A stretch of 64,000 nt of DNA from Collimonas sp. OK242 (lineage in GTDB: Bacteria > Pseudomonadota > Gammaproteobacteria > Burkholderiales > Burkholderiaceae_D): contig NZ_FNOR01000002.1 in the NCBI RefSeq assembly GCF_900107095.1, forward strand, positions 1 to 64,000, written 5' to 3'. Positions 44,815 to 54,161 of this stretch are shown here, piece by piece (within the stretch, counting starts at the first letter, position 1; every line of letters starts with the position of its first letter). Under the pieces are notes generated by a model. It ran no database searches. It had not been told where the DNA came from and saw only the letters and a program-made list of their open reading frames with translations. The position numbers were made by a program, and so were the translations under genes.

Positions 44815-44831
44815 GCGGCGCCTGAGGTCTG

Positions 44832-45449
44832 TCAGCCTTTGCAAGCCGCAGCGGCGTTCGCCTTGAACGCCACTACATTGGCAGCAATCCCGTCGGCCGC
44901 ATCAGCCACCGTGCGCTGCACGCCGAGCACCAGGGCATCAATACCCGGGGCCACCGCTTCGCTTACGCTTAACTGGCAAGCGCTGCTGCGCGTGTTATCG
45001 GAACGGCTGATGGTCCAGCCGTAGGTGGCTTGCACTTTTTCCCCGGGCACGGCGTCAAATTCACGCAACTCCACAGCAATCCGGTAGACCGGCTGATCTG
45101 CCGGCCGGCCGCTGCGGCTGACATCGATCGCGCCCAGGCGATTGGCAATGCCGCTAGCCAAGGCATCCCGCAATTCACTGTTGAACGGCGCAGACCAGCG
45201 CTCCTGCTCCAGGATGTCTACTCGGGCGCCGGAAGCGCTGCCGGCGCTTCTGACCACCAGCTGCGGCCGCGCCAGGCGTTCCGGCAAGGTGACGGGAGCG
45301 ACGTCGATGAATATGCGCGCATTCTGGATGGCCGGCGTGGCTTGAGGCGGCGCCGAGAGCGTATAAAAGCGCGTCGGCGCGGAAGCGCAGCCGGCCAGCA
45401 GCAGTGCAACGGCGATAGCGCTGAAGCGCGTCGATAGGATCGATGTCAT
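44832..45449 (-). CDS. pqiC: PqiC-type membrane-integrity lipoprotein (ABC-transport auxiliary)
   Basis: A 205-residue outer-membrane lipoprotein: the signal peptide ends in the lipobox LLLAGC with the lipidated Cys21. The mature domain FYTLSAPP ... IFIDVAPVTLPERLARPQLVVR ... ERWSAPFNSELRDALASGIA is diagnostic of PqiC/YmbA. It is expected to dock the PqiB needle at the outer membrane for lipid transport. Its ATG overlaps the pqiB stop codon by one base (TAATG). Confidence 0.92.
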   Translation of the reverse strand: MTSILSTRFSAIAVALLLAGCASAPTRFYTLSAPPQATPAIQNARIFIDVAPVTLPERLARPQLVVRSAGSASGARVDILEQERWSAPFNSELRDALASGIANRLGAIDVSRSGRPADQPVYRIAVELREFDAVPGEKVQATYGWTISRSDNTRSSACQLSVSEAVAPGIDALVLGVQRTVADAADGIAANVVAFKANAAAACKG

Positions 45450-47095
45450 TATTTATTTCCCTCTTGCTTGCCGCGGATCAGTGCTTCCGGATGGCGTTCC
45501 AGGTAATCGGTCAAGACCCGCACCGATGCTGCCGAGCGCGTCAGTTCCTGCAAGGTCTGGCGGATGTCTTGCTGCAGCGGCGCGTTGTCGGACAGGGTGC
45601 GGTTGGCGTTGTCCAGCGTGGTGCGCACGTCTTTCATTGCCGCCGTGATTTCCGGCGCGACATCGTTATTCAGGCTCTTGGTCAGCTGTTCGGCATTGAG
45701 CAAGGTACGGTTCAAGGTGCCCAGCGTTTTTTGCAAATCGGCGGCGATCTGGTCGAATGGCACTTTGCTGAGCTTCTTGGCGATTTCTGCAATCTGCGAC
45801 TGGATTTCATCCAGGCTGTTCGGAATGGTCGGCAACTCGATTATCGCAGTCGAGGTATCGACAGTTACCGGCGGCGCTTTCGGGAAAAAGTCGAGCGCGA
45901 TATACAGCTGGCCGGTCAGCAGATTGCCGGTCCGCAGTTGCGCCCGCAAGCCGCGGCTGACCATGTATTGCAGACGCTGTTTGGCGGTATAGATCGAGTG
46001 CCGGTCGTCTTCGGCATATTTGCGCCCCAGCCGCTCCGGATATATCTGGACTGCCACCGGCATGCTGAATTCACGGCGTTTGGCATCGTATTCTATGCCT
46101 ATCGATTTGACCTCGCCCAGGACCACGCCGCGGAAGTCGACCGTGGTTCCCGGCGTCAAGCCGCGCAAGGACTGGTTGAAATACATCACGACGGTTTCCG
46201 ACGGGCCATCCGGTTCCTTCAAGGCGGCTTCTTCGTCCGCGGCCAGGTTGAAAGTCGTGTTTTCCTTGGCAGTCATGCCCAGTTCGTCATCCGGCGACTG
46301 GAACGCTATGCCGCCCAACACCACGGTTGCCAGCGATTGCGTGCGCAGCTTGAAGCCGCTGGCATTGATCTGCATGTCGAAGCCGCTGGCATGCCAGAAG
46401 CGGGTGTTGACGCCGATGAATTTGTCGTAGGGCGCATCGATGAAAATACGCAGCGTGACGCCTTTGCCGTCGGCGTCCAGGTCGAAAGCGGCCAGCTGGC
46501 CGACTTTGATCCGGCGGAAATAGACCGGCGAGCCGATATCCAGCGAGCCGATGTCGGTAGAGTGCAGCATGTATTGCTTGCCTGAAGCGTCGATCCTGAC
46601 GATCGGCTGTACTTCCAGCCCGGTAAACTCATGTTTTTTATCATTGGAAGTACCGGCGTCGGCGCCGATATACGCGCCCGACAGCAAGGTCCCCAGGCCC
46701 GAAACGCCGGAAGCCGCCACCCGCGGCCGGACTACCCAAAAGCGCGTGTCGGCGGCGGTGAAGCTTTCGGCCTCCTTCGACAGTTGCACGTTCGCCAGGA
46801 CGTGTGAACGATCTTTGCTCAAGGTGATGGTCTGCACCAGTCCGATATCGACATCCCTGTATTTGACCTTGGTTTTTCCGGCCTCCAAACCTTCCGCCGT
46901 GCGGAAAGTGATGGTGATGGATGGCCCGCGTTCGATCAGGATCTTGACCACCAGCGTCAAGCCGACTACTGCGGCCACAATCGGGATCAGCCAGATCAGC
47001 GAAGGCAGCCAGTCGCGTTTGCGGCTCAGCTTGGGTTCCGGTAAAGGCGGCAAGGCGGGAGGCGGGACGTTAGGCGGGACGTTTTCATCACTCAT
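45449..47095 (-). CDS. pqiB: PqiB, MCE-domain lipid-transport protein
   Basis: A 548-residue inner-membrane-anchored protein with an N-terminal transmembrane helix (SLIWLIPIVAAVVGLTLVVKILI, about residues 28-52) and three tandem MCE domains (the first at ITITFRTAEGLEAGKTKVKYRDVDIG, the others at PVYFRRIKVGQLAAFDL and TTVDFRGVVLGEVKSIG). A long C-terminal helix (TIPNSLDEIQSQIAEIAKKLSKV onward) would build the periplasm-spanning needle. Overlaps both neighbours, so the operon is translationally coupled. Role: intermembrane lipid trafficking and envelope integrity. Confidence 0.94.
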   Translation of the reverse strand: MSDENVPPNVPPPALPPLPEPKLSRKRDWLPSLIWLIPIVAAVVGLTLVVKILIERGPSITITFRTAEGLEAGKTKVKYRDVDIGLVQTITLSKDRSHVLANVQLSKEAESFTAADTRFWVVRPRVAASGVSGLGTLLSGAYIGADAGTSNDKKHEFTGLEVQPIVRIDASGKQYMLHSTDIGSLDIGSPVYFRRIKVGQLAAFDLDADGKGVTLRIFIDAPYDKFIGVNTRFWHASGFDMQINASGFKLRTQSLATVVLGGIAFQSPDDELGMTAKENTTFNLAADEEAALKEPDGPSETVVMYFNQSLRGLTPGTTVDFRGVVLGEVKSIGIEYDAKRREFSMPVAVQIYPERLGRKYAEDDRHSIYTAKQRLQYMVSRGLRAQLRTGNLLTGQLYIALDFFPKAPPVTVDTSTAIIELPTIPNSLDEIQSQIAEIAKKLSKVPFDQIAADLQKTLGTLNRTLLNAEQLTKSLNNDVAPEITAAMKDVRTTLDNANRTLSDNAPLQQDIRQTLQELTRSAASVRVLTDYLERHPEALIRGKQEGNK

Positions 47096-47802
47096 CTTGT
47101 ACTTTCGTTTTTCTTGCTCTGATTTTTATCAATTTCATCGCCGCCGCCGTCCCAGCTCAGGCGCGGATCGAAACTGAGGGCGGCCAGCATCGTCAATACC
47201 ACCACCGAAGCAAACGCCAGCACGCCGAAGCCGGCGGTAATCTTGGCGTATCCTTCAATCTGCACCAGGCCGGCCAGCAGCGATACCACGAATACGTCCA
47301 GCATCGACCAGCGGCCGATGATCTCTACCAGCCGATACAATTTGGCGCGCTCCAGGCGGCGCCAGCGACTGCGTTTTTGCGCCGTCCATGTCAGTAAAAT
47401 CAAGGATGCCAGTTTGAACAGCGGCACCAGAAAACTGGCAATGAAAATGATCGCGGCCAGTTCCCAGGCGCCGGACACCCAGAAATAAATGACGCCGCTC
47501 ATGATCGTATCCTCCTGCACGCCGAGCAAGGTCTTGGTGATCATCACCGGCATCAGGTTGGCGGGGATGTACATGATGCAGGCGGCGATCAGGAAAGCCC
47601 AGCTGCGCCGGATGCTGTCCGGCTTGCGCTGATGCAGCGCGCTGCCACAGCGGTCGCAATGCTCATGTTCGCGGACTTCTTGCCAGACCGTGCCGCAATG
47701 ATGACAGGACATCATGCCGAGGCCGGCAGCAGTCGGTGCCGCCAGGTCTTCGTCTTCGGCTGGCATGGAAACAGCGACGGTGGCGGCGGTGCCGGCGTTC
47801 AT
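47092..47802 (-). CDS. pqiA: PqiA-like inner-membrane protein (second half-length copy)
   Basis: A 236-residue protein with a zinc ribbon (CHHCGTVW ... CDRCGSAL) followed by four hydrophobic segments, including SWAFLIAACIMYIPANLMPVM and WSMLDVFVVSLLAGLVQI. It equals one half of E. coli PqiA, which carries two such modules in one chain. GGAAGG precedes the ATG. The start codon region overlaps the end of the upstream half by four bases, and its stop overlaps pqiB by four. Likely partner of PqiB. Confidence 0.9.
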   Translation of the reverse strand: MNAGTAATVAVSMPAEDEDLAAPTAAGLGMMSCHHCGTVWQEVREHEHCDRCGSALHQRKPDSIRRSWAFLIAACIMYIPANLMPVMITKTLLGVQEDTIMSGVIYFWVSGAWELAAIIFIASFLVPLFKLASLILLTWTAQKRSRWRRLERAKLYRLVEIIGRWSMLDVFVVSLLAGLVQIEGYAKITAGFGVLAFASVVVLTMLAALSFDPRLSWDGGGDEIDKNQSKKNESTR

Positions 47803-48425
47803 GCGGGACCTTCCCGGTTTTGCTCCGAATAAGCCATTTGCCAGAAATACCGGGGATTGAAGGAAATCACCGCGGTCAACAATACCGTCAGCACGCCGAA
47901 CGCCCACAGGGCGACGCCGGGGATCACGGTCGCCATGTTCGACAGCTTGACTACCGCCACCAGCACACCGAGCAGGAATACTTCGATCATGCCCCAGGGC
48001 CGCAGGCTTTGCATGGCGCGTACCAGCCAGCTAAAGCCGAAGGGACGGCGCTGCTTCACCAGCGATACCAGCAGATAAAACAGGAACAACAGCTGTAACA
48101 GCGGAAACAGGATAGTGGTGGCAAGCACCAGCAAAGCCACCAGCGACATGCCCTCGGCGCTCAGCGACAGCACGGCGCCGAACAAGGTGGTGCGGCTGCT
48201 CAAGCCTTGCAGCTCGATTTCGACGATCGGGAAACTGTTGGCGAGCATAAACATGATCAGGCTGGCCACGGTCAGCGGCAAGATCCGCTCGCGCTGCCGG
48301 CCGGGATCGCGCTCCAGTTCGGTGCCGCAACGCGGGCAGTGGGCAATCTCTCCGCGGCGCAGCTGCACCTTGCGATATAGCGCATCGCATCCTTCGCAAG
48401 CAATCAGGTCGGGGACTTCGCGCAT
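47799..48425 (-). CDS. pqiA: PqiA-like inner-membrane protein (first half-length copy)
   Basis: A 208-residue protein with an N-terminal zinc ribbon (CEGCDALY ... CPRCGTEL) and four hydrophobic segments (LTVASLIMFMLANSFPIVEIEL, SLVALLVLATTILFPLLQLLFLFYLL and others). It corresponds to the N-terminal half of a full-length PqiA. An in-frame GTG lies two codons before the chosen ATG. It is the first gene of the leftward operon pqiA-pqiA-pqiB-pqiC, and diverges from ribA with about 200 bases between. Confidence 0.9.
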   Translation of the reverse strand: MREVPDLIACEGCDALYRKVQLRRGEIAHCPRCGTELERDPGRQRERILPLTVASLIMFMLANSFPIVEIELQGLSSRTTLFGAVLSLSAEGMSLVALLVLATTILFPLLQLLFLFYLLVSLVKQRRPFGFSWLVRAMQSLRPWGMIEVFLLGVLVAVVKLSNMATVIPGVALWAFGVLTVLLTAVISFNPRYFWQMAYSEQNREGPA

Positions 48426-48633
48426 AAACACTTGAAAAATTGAGTGGATGAGATTCTAACAATAATCTGCATCATCCTGCCCGGATTTTAGGACGGAGTA
48501 CAGAAGCGCCACACGTGTTTTTTCGAATACTCGTAAAATGACGGTTAAATTAAACGATGCCAAGTCTGAAACACATGTTGCAGGCATGGCATTTAGGTAA
48601 TTACATGCCTTTTATTCACCGAAAATTCATCAA

Positions 48634-49308
48634 ATGAGCAGCACTAATAATAAAGGCAGCTTACCTGCCGCCGTAGCCGATCAACAACTGGAGTATGTGA
48701 CTTCGTGCGCGCTGCCGACGCCTTGGGCAACCTTCCAGCTGCATGCATTTATCGAACACGCCACCGGCAAAGAGCATCTGGCCCTGACCTTGGGCGAAGT
48801 CAACGACGGCGAGCCGGTGCTGGCGCGCGTCCATTCCGAATGCCTGACCGGCGACGCCTTGTTCAGCCAGCGTTGCGATTGCGGCGCGCAGCTGGAAGGC
48901 GCTTTGCAAAAAATCGCGGCGGAGGGGCGCGGCGCCATACTGTATTTACGCCAAGAGGGACGCGGCATCGGCTTGATCAACAAGATTCGTGCATATCATA
49001 TTCAAGACGGTGGCGCCGACACGGTGGAAGCCAACCAGCAGTTGGGATTTGCCGCCGATTTGCGTGACTACAGCATATGCGAAACCATGCTTGAGCATCT
49101 GGATATCACGGCCTTGCGCCTGATGACCAACAATCCGCGCAAGGTGGCGGCTTTGCAAAAAATCGGCGTCACCGTGGTCGAACGGATTCCCCTGATTCTC
49201 AACCGCAATCCGTTCAATACCCGTTACCTCGACACCAAGGCCGTGAAACTGGGCCACCTGCTGCCGGTGGACGGCCTGGAACACGATCTGGACGAAAACG
49301 AGTTGTGA
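48634..49308 (+). CDS. ribA: GTP cyclohydrolase II
   Basis: A 224-residue enzyme that opens GTP in the first step of riboflavin synthesis. The zinc ligands are in [15 protein letters not shown] (Cys-x10-Cys-x-Cys), and the substrate phrases [25 protein letters not shown] and [11 protein letters not shown] are intact. It is a stand-alone RibA without a RibB domain. There is no obvious FMN riboswitch in the upstream gap. A clear ribosome-binding site is not seen before the ATG. It converges on the EF-G gene. Confidence 0.95.
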   Translation: MSSTNNKGSLPAAVADQQLEYVTSCALPTPWATFQLHAFIEHATGKEHLALTLGEVNDGEPVLARVHSECLTGDALFSQRCDCGAQLEGALQKIAAEGRGAILYLRQEGRGIGLINKIRAYHIQDGGADTVEANQQLGFAADLRDYSICETMLEHLDITALRLMTNNPRKVAALQKIGVTVVERIPLILNRNPFNTRYLDTKAVKLGHLLPVDGLEHDLDENEL

Positions 49309-49339
49309 ATCGGCGTAACCCGGCTGTAAATTAAATACG

Positions 49340-49378
49340 GGGCAAGGGGCGGAGCTGCTGCAGCTCCGCCCCTTGCCC
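49340..49378. terminator. Perfect 18-bp hairpin between convergent ribA and fusA-like genes
   Basis: GGGCAAGGGGCGGAGCTG (49340-49357) pairs with all 18 bases of CAGCTCCGCCCCTTGCCC (49361-49378) around the loop CTG. It fills nearly the whole 79-base gap and could end transcription from both sides, though no T run follows. Confidence 0.75.
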
Positions 49379-49387
49379 GGCACACCG

Positions 49388-51505
49388 TCAATGTTTGGAC
49401 GCTACATGCTTGGAGTTCACCACCGCATCGGTCACATTGGCGGGGGCTTCCGCATAATGCTTGAACTCCATCGTATAGGTAGCCCGTCCCTGGGTCAGCG
49501 AACGCAGCGTGGTGGAATAGCCGAACATTTCGGCCAGCGGCACCTCCGCCCGGACAATCTTGCCGACCCCGCCCGGGATGTCGTCCATGCTCTGGATCAT
49601 GCCGCGCCGCGACGACAGGTCGCCGATGACATCGCCCATTTTTTCTTCCGGCATCTCGACTTCTACCGCCATCATCGGTTCCAGCAAGGCCGGGCTGGCT
49701 TTGCGGCAGCCATCCTTGAAGGCCATCGAGGCCGCCATCCGATACGCATTTTCGTTGGAATCGACATCGTGCGAAGAGCCGAAGAACAGGGTGACCTTGA
49801 CGTCGACCACCGGATAACCCGCCAGGACGCCGGCAGCCAGGGTTTCGCGCACCCCTTTTTCTACCGCTGGAATATATTCGCGCGGCACGGTGCCGCCTTT
49901 GATGGCGTCGACGAATTCGAAGCCCTTGCCCGGCGCCTGCGGCTCCAGTTTCAGCACTACGTGGCCGTATTGCCCGCGGCCGCCTGATTGCTTGATGAAT
50001 TTACCTTCGCTGGATTCGCAGATCTTGCGTATGGTTTCACGGAAGGCGACCTGCGGCTTGCCGACCGTAGCATCGACGCCGAACTCGCGCCGCATGCGTT
50101 CCACCAATACCTCCAGGTGCAGCTCGCCCATGCCGGAAATGATGGTCTGGCCCGATTCGTCGTCGGTTTTTACCCGGAACGACGGGTCTTCCTCGGCCAG
50201 GCGGCTGAGCGCAACGCCCATTTTTTCCTGGTCGACCTTGGTCTTGGGCTCCACCGCTTGCGAGATGACGGTATCCGGGAACACCATTTTTTCCAGCGTA
50301 ATGATGCTGCCGGGATCGCACAGGGTGTCGCCGGTGCTGGCCTCCTTGAGGCCGACCGCGGCGGCGATGTCGCCGGCGTACACTTCGCTGATTTCGGTGC
50401 GGTGGTTGGCATGCATCTGCAACACGCGGCCGATTCTTTCCTTTTTGCCTTTATTCGGATTGAACACCGTATCGCCGGAAACCAGCACGCCGGAATAGAC
50501 CCGGAAGTAGCTCAGGTGGCCGACAAACGGATCGGTCATGATCTTGAAGGTGAGGGCGGAGAATTTTTCATCGTCGCTGGCGCGTCTTTCGACAATCAGG
50601 TCGTCCTGATCATGGCCTTTGACTGGCGGAATATCGGTCGGCGCCGGCAAGAAATCGATCACGGCATCCAGCAACGCCTGCACGCCGCGATTCTTGAAGG
50701 CGCTGCCGCACAGCATCGGCACGATCTCGCCGGCGATGGTGCGTTGGCGCAGGGCCGCCTTGATTTCCTCTTCGCTGATATCGGCGCCATCCAGGTATTT
50801 TTTCATCATGGCGTCGCTGGCGTCGGCGGCCGCTTCCATCATGCGGCCGCGCCACTCCTGGGCGCTGGCTTGCAATGCCGCCGGAATCTCGATGTATTCG
50901 AACTTGACGCCCTGGCTGGCGTCGTCCCACATGATGGCCTTCATCTTGATCAGGTCGACCACGCCGTGGAAATTGTCTTCGGCGCCGACCGGAATCTGCA
51001 CCGGCACCGGATTGCCCTTGAGGCGGTCGCGGATTTGCTGGTGCACGCGGAAGAAATCGGCGCCGACCCTATCCATCTTGTTGACGAAGGCCAGGCGCGG
51101 CACCGTGTATTTGTTGGCCTGGCGCCAGACGGTTTCGGATTGCGGCTGGACTCCGCCGACAGCATCGTAGACCATGCAGGCGCCGTCCAGCACCCGCATC
51201 GACCGTTCGACTTCAATCGTAAAGTCGACATGGCCCGGGGTATCGATGATATTGATACGATGAATCGGATAATTGCCCGCCATGCCCTGCCAGAAACAGG
51301 TGGTGGCGGCCGAGGTGATCGTGATGCCGCGTTCCTGCTCCTGTTCCATCCAGTCCATGGTGGCGGTGCCGTCGTGCACTTCGCCGATCTTGTGGCTGAC
51401 GCCGGAGTAAAACAGGATACGCTCGGTGGTGGTGGTCTTGCCGGCGTCGATATGGGCGCTGATGCCGATATTGCGATAGCGCTCAATAGGTGTTTTGCGG
51501 GTCAT
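49388..51505 (-). CDS. fusA: Elongation factor G (paralogue outside the str operon)
   Basis: A 705-residue translational GTPase. The G1 motif AHIDAGKT is at residues 17-24, with DTPGHVDFT (G3) and [11 protein letters not shown] (G4); domains II-V follow, including [11 protein letters not shown] and [26 protein letters not shown]. It is clearly full length and close to EF-G1 type. The position between ribA and an aminopeptidase gene, without rpsL/rpsG/tuf, suggests a second fusA copy; whether another exists in the genome cannot be seen. AGAGGA lies before the ATG. Confidence 0.94.
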   Translation of the reverse strand: MTRKTPIERYRNIGISAHIDAGKTTTTERILFYSGVSHKIGEVHDGTATMDWMEQEQERGITITSAATTCFWQGMAGNYPIHRINIIDTPGHVDFTIEVERSMRVLDGACMVYDAVGGVQPQSETVWRQANKYTVPRLAFVNKMDRVGADFFRVHQQIRDRLKGNPVPVQIPVGAEDNFHGVVDLIKMKAIMWDDASQGVKFEYIEIPAALQASAQEWRGRMMEAAADASDAMMKKYLDGADISEEEIKAALRQRTIAGEIVPMLCGSAFKNRGVQALLDAVIDFLPAPTDIPPVKGHDQDDLIVERRASDDEKFSALTFKIMTDPFVGHLSYFRVYSGVLVSGDTVFNPNKGKKERIGRVLQMHANHRTEISEVYAGDIAAAVGLKEASTGDTLCDPGSIITLEKMVFPDTVISQAVEPKTKVDQEKMGVALSRLAEEDPSFRVKTDDESGQTIISGMGELHLEVLVERMRREFGVDATVGKPQVAFRETIRKICESSEGKFIKQSGGRGQYGHVVLKLEPQAPGKGFEFVDAIKGGTVPREYIPAVEKGVRETLAAGVLAGYPVVDVKVTLFFGSSHDVDSNENAYRMAASMAFKDGCRKASPALLEPMMAVEVEMPEEKMGDVIGDLSSRRGMIQSMDDIPGGVGKIVRAEVPLAEMFGYSTTLRSLTQGRATYTMEFKHYAEAPANVTDAVVNSKHVASKH

Positions 51506-51719
51506 GACGATTTCCTCTTGGAGAAATTATGATGATCAGTTTTTTGCAGCTGCTGTGACGTGTGAGCTTACCCGTTTTTTCGATTGTCAGTGGCGGCCGA
51601 TGCAAGACACCGTTTTTTTCCTTCCGGTGGTATGCTTGGCGGCTTAACGGCAAGTGGCTGAATCTACCCGAATCAGTCCCTCCAAATCGTCTCGTATTGT
51701 TAATCCTACCCCGACCTCT

Positions 51720-53531
51720 ATGAACGCCAGAACCTTTTCCCAGAATACCGCTGCCCAGCGTATCCAGCAATTACGCAGCGCCATGCAAGGGCACAATGTT
51801 GATGCCTGCCTGATTCCTTCCGCCGATCCGCATTTGTCCGAGTATTTGCCGGGACGCTGGAAGGGCCGTGAATGGATGTCGGGATTCACCGGTTCCGTCG
51901 CCAATCTGATCATTACCGCCGATTTCGCTGGTCTGTGGGCCGACAGCCGCTACTGGTCGCAGGCGGAAGCGGAACTGGCGGGCACTGAAATCGTACTGAT
52001 GAAAACACCGACCGGCAGCAGTTTGCTGCATCTCGACTGGCTGGCTGCCAATCTGCCGGCCGGCCAGACGCTGGCGGTCGATGGCGCGGTGCTCGGGTTG
52101 GCCATGGCCCGTGCGCTGGAACAGGCGCTCAGCAAAGGCGGCAGCAAATTGCGCACCGATCTCGATGTGCTGGGCGAAATCTGGAACGAACGGCCGGGCT
52201 TGCCGATGGCCGAGGTATATCAGCACGAAGCATCGCATGCGCCGCTGTCGCGTGCTGCCAAGCTGGAGCAGTTACGCCAGGCCATGCAGCAGCACGGCGC
52301 GCAATGGCACTTCATTTCCACCCTGGACGATATTGCCTATCTGTTCAATTTACGCGGCGCCGACGTCAATTACAATCCGGTGTTCGTTGCCCATGCACTG
52401 ATCGGGCCGAAGCAAAGCACGCTATTCGTCGCCGACGGCAAAGTGCCGCCGGCCTTGCGCGATCTTCTCCGCCAGGACGGCGTCACGCTGGCGCCCTATG
52501 AGCAGGCATCCGAATCACTGGCGGCCTTGCCTGCCGGCGCCACATTATTGCTCGATCCGCGCCGCGTCACGCTGGGCTTGCGACAAGCTGTACCGGCTGC
52601 GGTCAAGGTGGTGGAAACAATCAATCCCACCACGTTTGCCAAGTCGCGCAAAAGCATAGCCGAGATAACGCATGTGCGGGCAGCCATGGAGCAGGACGGC
52701 GCCGCGCTATGCGAATTTTTTGCCTGGCTGGAGCAGGCGCTGGGCAAGGAAACCGTTACCGAAGTGATGGTCGATACGCATATCACGGCAGCGCGGGCGC
52801 GCCGCCCGGGTTTTGTCAGTCCGAGTTTTGCCACCATTGCCGGCTTTAACGCCAACGGCGCCATGCCGCATTACAAGGCCAGCGCTGAATCGCACGCTAC
52901 CATCAGCGGCGACGGCTTGCTGCTGATCGACTCCGGCGGCCAGTATGTGGGCGGCACCACGGACATTACGCGCATGGTGCCGATCGGCCAGCCGTCGGCA
53001 GCGCAAAAACGCGATTGCACGCTGGTGTTGAAAGGCGTGATTGCGCTCTCTTCGGCGCAGTTCCCGCGCGCGATCAAATCGCCCTTGCTGGACGCCATTG
53101 CGCGGGCGCCGATCTGGGCCGCAGGCATCGACTATGGCCACGGCACCGGTCACGGCGTCGGTTATTTCCTGAATGTGCATGAGGGCCCGCAAGTCATTGC
53201 CGGCAGCGCCGCGCCGGATGCGCATACGGCGATGGAGCCGGGCATGATTACCTCGATAGAGCCAGGCATCTATCGCCCCGGCCGCTGGGGCGTGCGGATT
53301 GAAAACCTGGTGCTGAACCAGTCGGCGCAGACCACCGAATTCGGCGAGTATCTGCGGTTCGAGACGCTGACCTTATGCCCGATCGATAGCCGTTGCCTGG
53401 ATCTCGGCTTGTTGCGCAGCGACGAAATCGCTTGGCTCAATGCCTATCATGCCGAGGTCAGGAAACGTTTGTCGCCGCACGTGCAGGGCGACGCCAAGCA
53501 GTGGCTGGAGAGCAGGACCGAGGCGCTCTGA
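51720..53531 (+). CDS. Aminopeptidase P family (M24B) metallopeptidase
   Basis: A 603-residue Xaa-Pro aminopeptidase-like protein of the long, three-domain type. Two creatinase-like N-terminal domains (CLIPSADPHLSEYLPGRWKG is the family phrase) precede the pita-bread catalytic domain, with metal-ligand stretches LLLIDSGGQYVGGTTDITRM, GIDYGHGTGHGVGYFLNVHEGPQ and GMITSIEPGIY, then GVRIENLVL. It removes N-terminal residues preceding proline. The ATG at 51720 gives the family N-terminus; a GTG at 51654 would add 22 residues. Neither has a strong ribosome-binding site. Confidence 0.92.
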   Translation: MNARTFSQNTAAQRIQQLRSAMQGHNVDACLIPSADPHLSEYLPGRWKGREWMSGFTGSVANLIITADFAGLWADSRYWSQAEAELAGTEIVLMKTPTGSSLLHLDWLAANLPAGQTLAVDGAVLGLAMARALEQALSKGGSKLRTDLDVLGEIWNERPGLPMAEVYQHEASHAPLSRAAKLEQLRQAMQQHGAQWHFISTLDDIAYLFNLRGADVNYNPVFVAHALIGPKQSTLFVADGKVPPALRDLLRQDGVTLAPYEQASESLAALPAGATLLLDPRRVTLGLRQAVPAAVKVVETINPTTFAKSRKSIAEITHVRAAMEQDGAALCEFFAWLEQALGKETVTEVMVDTHITAARARRPGFVSPSFATIAGFNANGAMPHYKASAESHATISGDGLLLIDSGGQYVGGTTDITRMVPIGQPSAAQKRDCTLVLKGVIALSSAQFPRAIKSPLLDAIARAPIWAAGIDYGHGTGHGVGYFLNVHEGPQVIAGSAAPDAHTAMEPGMITSIEPGIYRPGRWGVRIENLVLNQSAQTTEFGEYLRFETLTLCPIDSRCLDLGLLRSDEIAWLNAYHAEVRKRLSPHVQGDAKQWLESRTEAL

Positions 53532-53554
53532 CGGCAATCGCCGGTAGCAGCTAA

Positions 53555-53764
53555 TCAATAATGCGGCGGCCGGTCGTTGGCGGGCTGGCCTGCATTATTG
53601 TTATCCGCAGTATCTTTGATGCGCCGCGCCAAAGCCGCGCACAGGGTTTCGAGCTGGTCTATCTTCAACTGTTGCCGGTATACCAGCTTGTTCAGCTCGT
53701 CCAGCATATCGTCTTGCCGGGTAAGCTTGATTTCGATGTCGACCATGCGTTCTTCTTGATTCAT
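53555..53764 (-). CDS. slyX: SlyX family protein
   Basis: A 69-residue coiled-coil protein. MVDIEIKLTRQDDMLDELNKLVYRQQLKIDQLETLCAALARRI follows the SlyX heptad pattern (E.kla.qe..leeLn..v..qq..id.l...l..l..ri). Ending in PPHY is typical of the family. AAGGAAACCGG lies upstream of the chosen ATG; an open frame continues 21 codons further. It converges on the aminopeptidase gene. Function is poorly known. Confidence 0.88.
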   Translation of the reverse strand: MNQEERMVDIEIKLTRQDDMLDELNKLVYRQQLKIDQLETLCAALARRIKDTADNNNAGQPANDRPPHY

Positions 53765-53891
53765 TTTCCGGTTTCCTTGGTGTTTCCTTGCTGTTACTTG
53801 TTTGCTGCAGGCCAGATGGTAGCGCAATAGCGCTGCCGAGGGCCGCCCTAAATATCATCTTATAGCGGTCACCCGATAGCGAAGCCGCTGC

Positions 53892-53934
53892 GCGGAAATC
53901 CGCAGCGGGTAAAGGCGCGATTCCGGATTTCCGC
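53892..53934. promoter_or_regulatory. Tandem operator-like inverted repeats (candidate upstream activator sites)
   Basis: GCGGAAATCCGC (53892-53903) is a perfect GCGGA-AA-TCCGC inverted repeat, and CCGGATTTCCGC (53923-53934) is the same element read from the other strand with one mismatch. Their centres are 31 bases apart, close to three helical turns, so they lie on one face of the DNA, about 80-110 bases upstream of the sigma-54 promoter. This is where a DctD/NtrC-type activator would bind. Confidence 0.7.
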
Positions 53935-53981
53935 ACGAAATTTGCCAAAAATTTCCCTTTGCTTTACGCTTATCCCCAATA

Positions 53982-53994
53982 AATCAAGTACTTA
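53982..53994. promoter_or_regulatory. IHF binding site
   Basis: AATCAAGTACTTA is a perfect match to the IHF consensus WATCAANNNNTTR and lies between the operator-like repeats and the -24/-12 promoter, the usual place for IHF to bend DNA at sigma-54 promoters. Confidence 0.75.
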
Positions 53995-54010
53995 GATTTT
54001 TCTTTCGCAC

Positions 54011-54026
54011 TGGCACGAAGTCTGCA
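54011..54026 (+). promoter_or_regulatory. Sigma-54 (-24/-12) promoter of the permease transcript
   Basis: TGGCACGAAGTCTGCA matches the sigma-54 consensus TGGCACG-N4-TTGCW with one mismatch; GG at 54012-54013 and GC at 54024-54025 are exactly 10 bases apart. The transcript would start near 54037 and include the leader ORF before the permease gene. Confidence 0.85.
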
Positions 54027-54064
54027 ATGTCTTCTATAAAAACATAATCAACAGGAGATAAAAA

Positions 54065-54130
54065 ATGCGCCGCAAAACAGCCGTGCTTTACTGCATCAAA
54101 CTGGTCGCCTGGCATTCCGCCTGGCTATAA
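54065..54130 (+). CDS. 21-codon leader ORF
   Basis: A 21-residue peptide (starting MRRKTAVLYCIKL, ending AWHSAWL) with a strong ribosome-binding site AGGAG nine bases before ATG. It lies between the sigma-54 promoter and the permease gene, with a 126-base hairpin-rich spacer after it. The nearly identical context CAGGAGATA precedes the permease ATG. Hydrophobic with a basic start and two Trp near the end. It may be a regulatory leader peptide or a small membrane peptide; no family is known to me. Confidence 0.6.
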   Translation: MRRKTAVLYCIKLVAWHSAWL

Positions 54131-54161
54131 CCATCGTCAGCTAATCCCCCTTTGCCACTTG

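Noticed and set aside
48426-48633. Possible FMN riboswitch upstream of ribA
   Set aside because: None of the conserved RFN-element segments is recognisable in this ~200-base gap.
49988-51532. Open frame of about 500 codons on the + strand, antisense to the EF-G gene
   Set aside because: It is the mirror of a strongly conserved GTPase gene; the long open frame is a by-product of GC-rich codon use, and its protein has no recognisable domains.
53893-53910. GC-rich hairpin upstream of the permease as a terminator for slyX or the aminopeptidase
   Set aside because: It lies upstream of slyX's start, so it cannot end that transcript, has no T run, and is explained better as one of two operator-like repeats.
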